Positions 5,371-9,097 of a stretch of 9,097 nt of DNA are shown piece after piece. Each line of letters opens with the position of its first letter. Position 1 is the stretch's first letter. Under the pieces are notes generated by a model, which did no database searches, was not told where the DNA came from, and worked only from the letters and a program-made list of their open reading frames with translations. The DNA lies in the NCBI GenBank assembly GCA_026392555.1, contig JAPLBW010000080.1, positions 1 to 9,097 of the forward strand. The letters are read 5' to 3'. The position numbers were made by a program, and so were the translations under genes. This DNA comes from Actinomycetota bacterium (lineage in GTDB: Bacteria > Actinomycetota > Actinomycetes > UBA12327).

Positions 5371-6666
5371 ATGAACGACAGCTGGAGTTTTGAAACCAAG
5401 CAGATTCACGCCGGCCAAGTGGCTGACCCCACCACGGGCGCGCGTGCGTTGCCGATTTACTCGACCACCTCATATGTCTTCCGCGACACCGACCATGCGG
5501 CGGCCCTATTCGGCCTGGCCGAATTCGGCAACATCTATACCCGCATCATGAACCCCACGCAGGCCGTTGTTGAAGAGCGCATTGCCGCTCTCGAAGGCGG
5601 AGTTGCCGCTTTGTTGGTTAGCAGTGGTCAGGCTGCCGAGACGCTGGCCATCTTGAACGTGGCTGAAGTCGGTGACCATGTTGTCGCCAGCCCGAGCTTG
5701 TATGGCGGCACGTACAACTTGCTCCACTACACGTTGCCAAAGTTCGGCATCAAAGTCACCTTCGTTGATGACCCCGACAACCTTGAGCAGTGGAAGAACG
5801 CCATTCGTCCGAACACGAAGGCTTTCTTTGGCGAAACGATTTCGAATCCAAAGAACGATGTGCTCGACATTGAGGGAATTTCCGGTGTTGCACACGAATA
5901 TGGCATCCCATTAATCGTGGACAACACGATTGCTACGCCGTACCTGATTCAGCCCTTGAAGTGGGGCGCTGACATCGTCGTTCACTCAGCGACCAAGTAC
6001 CTCGGTGGACATGGCACGGCAGTGGCCGGTGCCATCGTTGATGGTGGAACCTTCAACTGGGCAGCTAACCCTGATCGTTTCCCAGGCTTTAACTTGCCGG
6101 ACCCCAGCTACCACGGCTTGGTCTATGCAGAAGCCCTTGGCAACATCGCCTACATCATCAAGGCGCGCGTGCAATTGCTGCGCGACTTGGGACCCGCAGT
6201 CGCCCCTTTCAATGCGTTCCTTATCGCGCAGGGCATCGAAACGCTGTCCTTGCGCATGGAGCGCCACATCAGCAATGCACAGCGTGTGGCTGAATGGCTT
6301 GAGAAGCGCGATGAAGTGGAGTCGGTCGCCTACGCAGGTCTGCCGTCGTCTGCTTGGTACGAGCGCGGTCGCAAGTACGCACCTGCCGGTACGGGCGCCG
6401 TCGTGGCGTTCGAAATCAAGGGTGGAATCGAAGCCGGCAAGAAGTTCGTGGATGCGCTGGAACTGCACAGCCATGTTGCCAACATCGGCGACGTCCGCTC
6501 GTTGGTGATTCACCCAGCTTCCACAACACACTCACAGTTGAGCGATGAAGAGCGCGCAACTGCTGGTGTGACACCAGGTTTGGTGCGACTGGCTGTGGGT
6601 ATCGAAGGAATTGAAGACATCTTGGCTGACCTCGATGCTGGATTCCGGGCAGCTAAGGGCGCCTAA
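5371..6666 (+). CDS. metY: O-acetylhomoserine sulfhydrylase (MetY)
   Basis: This PLP enzyme of the Cys/Met metabolism family makes homocysteine directly from O-acetylhomoserine and sulfide, in the cytosol. Seen: YTRIMNPT (56-63, phosphate-binding Tyr and Arg from the neighbouring subunit), SSGQAAE (84-90), the cofactor Asp184 in IVDNT, and the PLP lysine Lys209 in HSATKYLGGHG. At 431 residues, with the long insert after the lysine (PDRFPGFNLPDPSYHGL), it matches the sulfhydrylase subgroup rather than the shorter cystathionine gamma-synthases. The protein contains no cysteine. metX starts 4 nt after the stop, so both are translated from one mRNA; MetX makes this enzyme's substrate. The upstream leader with a Cys-rich ORF and terminator suggests control by cysteine supply. 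Confidence 0.96.
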   Translation: MNDSWSFETKQIHAGQVADPTTGARALPIYSTTSYVFRDTDHAAALFGLAEFGNIYTRIMNPTQAVVEERIAALEGGVAALLVSSGQAAETLAILNVAEVGDHVVASPSLYGGTYNLLHYTLPKFGIKVTFVDDPDNLEQWKNAIRPNTKAFFGETISNPKNDVLDIEGISGVAHEYGIPLIVDNTIATPYLIQPLKWGADIVVHSATKYLGGHGTAVAGAIVDGGTFNWAANPDRFPGFNLPDPSYHGLVYAEALGNIAYIIKARVQLLRDLGPAVAPFNAFLIAQGIETLSLRMERHISNAQRVAEWLEKRDEVESVAYAGLPSSAWYERGRKYAPAGTGAVVAFEIKGGIEAGKKFVDALELHSHVANIGDVRSLVIHPASTTHSQLSDEERATAGVTPGLVRLAVGIEGIEDILADLDAGFRAAKGA

Positions 6667-6670
6667 CTCC

Positions 6671-7825
6671 ATGCATTCTCACGACGACGAATTCCTTCCA
6701 GTCACCGGTGCGTGGCTGGAAGGAGACGTCGTGGGGCAACGGCAATTTGTTTCACTTGGCTCCATTGACCTGGAGCTAGGTGGACACCTGCCAGAGGTGA
6801 CTGTCGCCTTCGAAACGTGGGGCGCACTGGATGCCGATGGCTCCAATGGAGTTCTTGTTTTGCACGCCCTCACGGGTGATTCCCATGTCAATGGACCAGC
6901 CGGTGCGGGCCACAAAACGGCCGGTTGGCTCGACGGTCTCGTCGGGGTTGATGGTCCGATCGACCCGAACCAATGGTTTGCCGTTTCCTCCAACGTTCTG
7001 GGCGGCTGCCAAGGAACTACGGGTCCATCATCGATTGCTCCAGATGGCAAGCGGTGGGGATCGCGGTTTCCCCGCGTAACCGTGAACGACCAGGTGCGCA
7101 TTGAAAAGCGACTGGCAGAGCACTTGGGTGTAAAGCACTGGGCCACGGTTATCGGTGGATCCATGGGAGCGATGCGCGCGCTTGAATGGGTCGTTGAATA
7201 TCCCGAAGAAGTAGGAAGCGCTCTCATCGTTGCCGTAGGAGCTGCGGCAACAGCTGATCAAATTGGCACTCAGATCACACAAATGCACGCCATCACTTCT
7301 GACCCTGCGTGGAATGGTGGCGATTACTACGACCAAGCGCGCGGTCCAGTTTCAGGAATGGGTGTTGCTCGACGCATTGCGCACCTGACGTACCGCAGCG
7401 AATCAGAACTTGCGTTGCGCTTTTCTAATGAGCCGCAGGACAACGAAGATGCGCTGGGGCAGGGCCGCTATGCAGTGCAGTCTTACCTTGACCACCAGGC
7501 CGACAAGTTGGCTCGCCGTTTTGATGCCGGAACGTACGTGTCTCTAACCGACGTGATGACTACGTGGGACCTTGGCCGCGGTAGAGGCGGGGTAAACCAG
7601 GTACTCGCGGGTATTACTACTCCGGTCATCATCGCTGGAATTGATACCGATCGCCTTTATCCGTTGTACCTACAGCAGCAACTTGCGGACGAGATTTCTT
7701 CAACCGTCGGGGGATTGCGCTTGATTTCCTCGCCATTTGGACACGATGCGTTCCTTATTGAACGCGGACAAGTGTTTGCGCTCGTCGCCGAAGCTGTGCA
7801 GTTGGGCGTTCAAGCCTCTCGCTAG
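6671..7825 (+). CDS. metX: Homoserine O-acetyltransferase (MetX)
   Basis: This alpha/beta-hydrolase-fold enzyme acetylates homoserine with acetyl-CoA, supplying O-acetylhomoserine to MetY. The probable catalytic triad is Ser164 in the nucleophile elbow GGSMGAM, Asp327 in DTDRLYP and His358 in GHDAFL. NVLGGCQGTTGPSS (108-121), ATADQIGTQ (193-201) and GRGRGGV follow the mycobacterial MetX pattern; from known family usage the acyl donor should be acetyl-CoA rather than succinyl-CoA. Length is 384 residues. ATG 6671 is chosen because it follows the metY stop by 4 nt, has a purine-rich AAGGG a little upstream, and aligns with homologues; the frame is open to 6611, but that would add 20 unconserved residues inside metY. 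It is the second gene of metYX. No clear terminator is seen after it. Confidence 0.96.
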   Translation: MHSHDDEFLPVTGAWLEGDVVGQRQFVSLGSIDLELGGHLPEVTVAFETWGALDADGSNGVLVLHALTGDSHVNGPAGAGHKTAGWLDGLVGVDGPIDPNQWFAVSSNVLGGCQGTTGPSSIAPDGKRWGSRFPRVTVNDQVRIEKRLAEHLGVKHWATVIGGSMGAMRALEWVVEYPEEVGSALIVAVGAAATADQIGTQITQMHAITSDPAWNGGDYYDQARGPVSGMGVARRIAHLTYRSESELALRFSNEPQDNEDALGQGRYAVQSYLDHQADKLARRFDAGTYVSLTDVMTTWDLGRGRGGVNQVLAGITTPVIIAGIDTDRLYPLYLQQQLADEISSTVGGLRLISSPFGHDAFLIERGQVFALVAEAVQLGVQASR

Positions 7826-7870
7826 CGTGTCTTGGCCTAGTTGCTGTGTAAGTTGTGCGACATTTTGTAC

Positions 7871-8467
7871 ATGAGTAATGAAACAGCCACTACTGGCTCT
7901 GATTCCATCACCGCCTCAGTCACCGCAGTTGCAGGTTCCAAGGGACTTGTCATCGGCAACGGACTGATCTCCATCATCATTGGTGTACTGCTTCTTTCGT
8001 ACCCCAAGGGTGTGCTGGTTACCATCACGTTCTTCCTCGGTCTGTGGCTCCTGCTTGCAGGTCTTGCCCAAATCATTGGTGGCTTCACAGCCAACCTTGA
8101 TGGCGGTAGTCGAGCTGCCTTCTTTGTCTCGGGAGTTTGCTCGCTCATTTTGGGCATCATCTTTTTGAAGAACATCATTAGTTCTCAGCCGGGTTCGGAC
8201 GCAAAGGCCATCGCCCTTGTCGCCATCCTCATCGGTGTGAGCTGGCTCTTTAATGGTCTGGCTCGCCTGTTTGCCGGCTTGACAAGCCCGGGGAGCCCCG
8301 GCCGTGGTTGGGCCATCTTTTCGGGCATCTTGAGCATCATCGCCGCCATCATCGTTTTGGCTGCCCCGCTGTCCTCGCTGGTCATCCTGACCTGGTGGTT
8401 GGCCATCCTGCTGATCGTCCTTGGTGTCTTCGAACTCATTGGTGGCTTGTTTATCAAGCGATCGTGA
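7871..8467 (+). CDS. HdeD/DUF308 family membrane protein
   Basis: This is a 198-residue integral membrane protein of the HdeD/DUF308 family. A short polar N-terminus (MSNETATTGSDS) is followed by six hydrophobic segments in three similar pairs, each pair separated by a short charged or Gly/Pro loop: about GLVIGNGLISIII, TITFFLGLWLLL, FFVSGVCSLILGI, ALVAILIGVSWLF, WAIFSGILSIIA and LTWWLAILLIVLG. This layout and the repeated G-x-x-x-I-x-x-G pattern are typical. E. coli HdeD is linked to acid resistance; the function in actinobacteria is not established. ATG 7871 is preferred over TTG 7841, which would add ten unconserved residues. TAAGTT at 7849-7854 could be its -10 box, giving a leader of about 10 nt without a ribosome binding site. 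It starts 45 nt after metX; cotranscription is possible. Confidence 0.85.
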   Translation: MSNETATTGSDSITASVTAVAGSKGLVIGNGLISIIIGVLLLSYPKGVLVTITFFLGLWLLLAGLAQIIGGFTANLDGGSRAAFFVSGVCSLILGIIFLKNIISSQPGSDAKAIALVAILIGVSWLFNGLARLFAGLTSPGSPGRGWAIFSGILSIIAAIIVLAAPLSSLVILTWWLAILLIVLGVFELIGGLFIKRS

Positions 8468-8500
8468 GGCTAGGGCTCTAGGGCCCGATCCCTTCGTTGG

Positions 8501-8506
8501 TACGGT
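8501..8506 (+). promoter_or_regulatory. -10 box for leaderless transcription of the AceE-like gene
   Basis: TACGGT (TANNNT) is followed by 6 nt (TAAGGC) and the ATG at 8513. AAGG is too close to the ATG for a normal ribosome binding site, so a leaderless start is the better reading. The 45-nt gap after the DUF308 gene holds no clear terminator, only a tandem CTAGGGC at 8470-8476 and 8478-8484. Confidence 0.5.
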
Positions 8507-8512
8507 TAAGGC

Positions 8513-9097
8513 ATGAAATCGATCCAAGCCGTAACCGTCATCAACGAGCCCGCACTCGATCCCGACCTTGACCTCGACGTCTTAGACGAGATCCAGCAGC
8601 GCATCTTGTGGTTGGCCATCCGCATGGTCGATTCAGCCAACCACGATCGCGACACTGGTGATGGGGTCAAGGTCGGAGGGCACCAAGCCTCCTCCGCCTC
8701 GCTCGTAACCGCGCTGACCGCGCTGTACTTTGCGCACCTTGATGCTGCTGACCGCGTCGCCATCAAGCCGCACGCTTCTCCCGTGTTCCATTCCATCCAA
8801 TACCTCTTGGGTCAATTGGATCGCTCGTACCTCACACGCCTTCGCGAATTGGGTGGATTGCAGTCCTACCCCTCTCGTACCAAGGACCCGGACCATGTTG
8901 ATTTCTCCACAGGGTCCGTGGGCTTGGGCGCAGCTGCCCCGCTTTTTGCTGCGTTGACTCGCCGTTACGTTGATGACCACTTTGGTCCGCGGGATCACTC
9001 TCGCTTCTATGCCTTCATCGGTGATGCAGAGTTGGACGAAGGCAACATCTGGGAAGCCATCGCTGACCAAGCAACCCAAGGGTTGGGCAACGTCACC
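8513..9097 (+). CDS. AceE/transketolase-like thiamine-diphosphate enzyme, 3'-truncated by window edge
   Basis: The frame is open from ATG 8513 to the end of the window (195 codons); the rest of the protein is outside. After ~25 leading residues the sequence follows the N-terminal thiamine-diphosphate domain of homodimeric pyruvate dehydrogenase E1 (AceE) and transketolases: GGHQASSAS (55-63), KPHASP (85-90), GGLQSYPSR (114-122), STGSVGLG (132-139) and GDAELDEGN (170-178), the start of the cofactor motif. AceE has GDGEMDE there; the GDAELDEG form marks a sister group often annotated as pyruvate dehydrogenase or transketolase-like, whose substrate I do not know. The family usually runs to several hundred more residues. 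It would decarboxylate a 2-oxoacid or transfer a two-carbon unit. The leaderless -10 box suggests its own promoter. Confidence 0.85.
   Translation, partial: MKSIQAVTVINEPALDPDLDLDVLDEIQQRILWLAIRMVDSANHDRDTGDGVKVGGHQASSASLVTALTALYFAHLDAADRVAIKPHASPVFHSIQYLLGQLDRSYLTRLRELGGLQSYPSRTKDPDHVDFSTGSVGLGAAAPLFAALTRRYVDDHFGPRDHSRFYAFIGDAELDEGNIWEAIADQATQGLGNVT

Noticed and set aside
5986..6531. 181-codon - strand ORF inside metY
   Set aside because: It is opposite clearly conserved MetY coding sequence and its protein resembles no family I know.
8470..8486. Tandem CTAGGGC repeats after the DUF308 gene, considered as terminator or operator
   Set aside because: Only 4-bp stems can be drawn and no T-run follows. 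Two copies alone do not support an operator.
7916..8527. 203-codon - strand ORF opposite the DUF308 gene
   Set aside because: The translation is rich in Asp/Gln/Lys/Gly, a mirror of the hydrophobic codons of the membrane protein on the other strand.

Overview
The window is about 9.1 kb of moderately GC-rich DNA from an actinobacterium (Actinomycetota). The evidence is a DUF3039 protein, which is essentially an actinobacterial family; a GTP-type PEP carboxykinase; a MetX of the mycobacterial pattern; and several genes preceded by a TANNNT -10 box only 6-7 nt from the start codon, the mark of leaderless transcripts common in this phylum. I cannot name a genus. The contents are mostly core metabolism, with no mobile element, CRISPR array, tRNA or rRNA.

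Layout: (1) the 3' two thirds of pckG on +, ending at a strong hairpin terminator; (2) convergent with it on -, an ornithine carbamoyltransferase of the long E. coli/ArcB type (argF); (3) further upstream on -, a secreted NodB-type polysaccharide deacetylase; (4) a divergent 111-bp promoter region; (5) on +, DUF3039 followed 35 nt later by an MFS exporter; (6) a 292-bp gap at 5079-5370 that I read as a cysteine-sensing leader; (7) metY and metX, 4 nt apart, making homocysteine from homoserine, acetyl-CoA and sulfide; (8) an HdeD/DUF308 membrane protein; (9) the first 195 codons of an AceE/transketolase-like thiamine-diphosphate enzyme, cut by the window edge.

The most interesting stretch is the metY leader. 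A -10-like TACTTT sits 6 nt before a GTG that opens a 35-codon ORF. The last 15 codons of this ORF contain five cysteines (CMCC and, six codons later, CC). It stops 12 nt before a textbook intrinsic terminator placed ahead of metY. An 11-nt segment inside the cysteine-rich part can pair at 10 of 11 positions with the terminator loop and 3' arm, so a terminator/antiterminator switch can be drawn. This resembles the polycysteine leaderless sORF attenuators described in mycobacteria for sulfur-assimilation operons, here placed in front of the sulfide-fixing metYX pair. MetY contains no cysteine and MetX only one, which fits enzymes needed during cysteine shortage. The mechanism is inferred from sequence alone.
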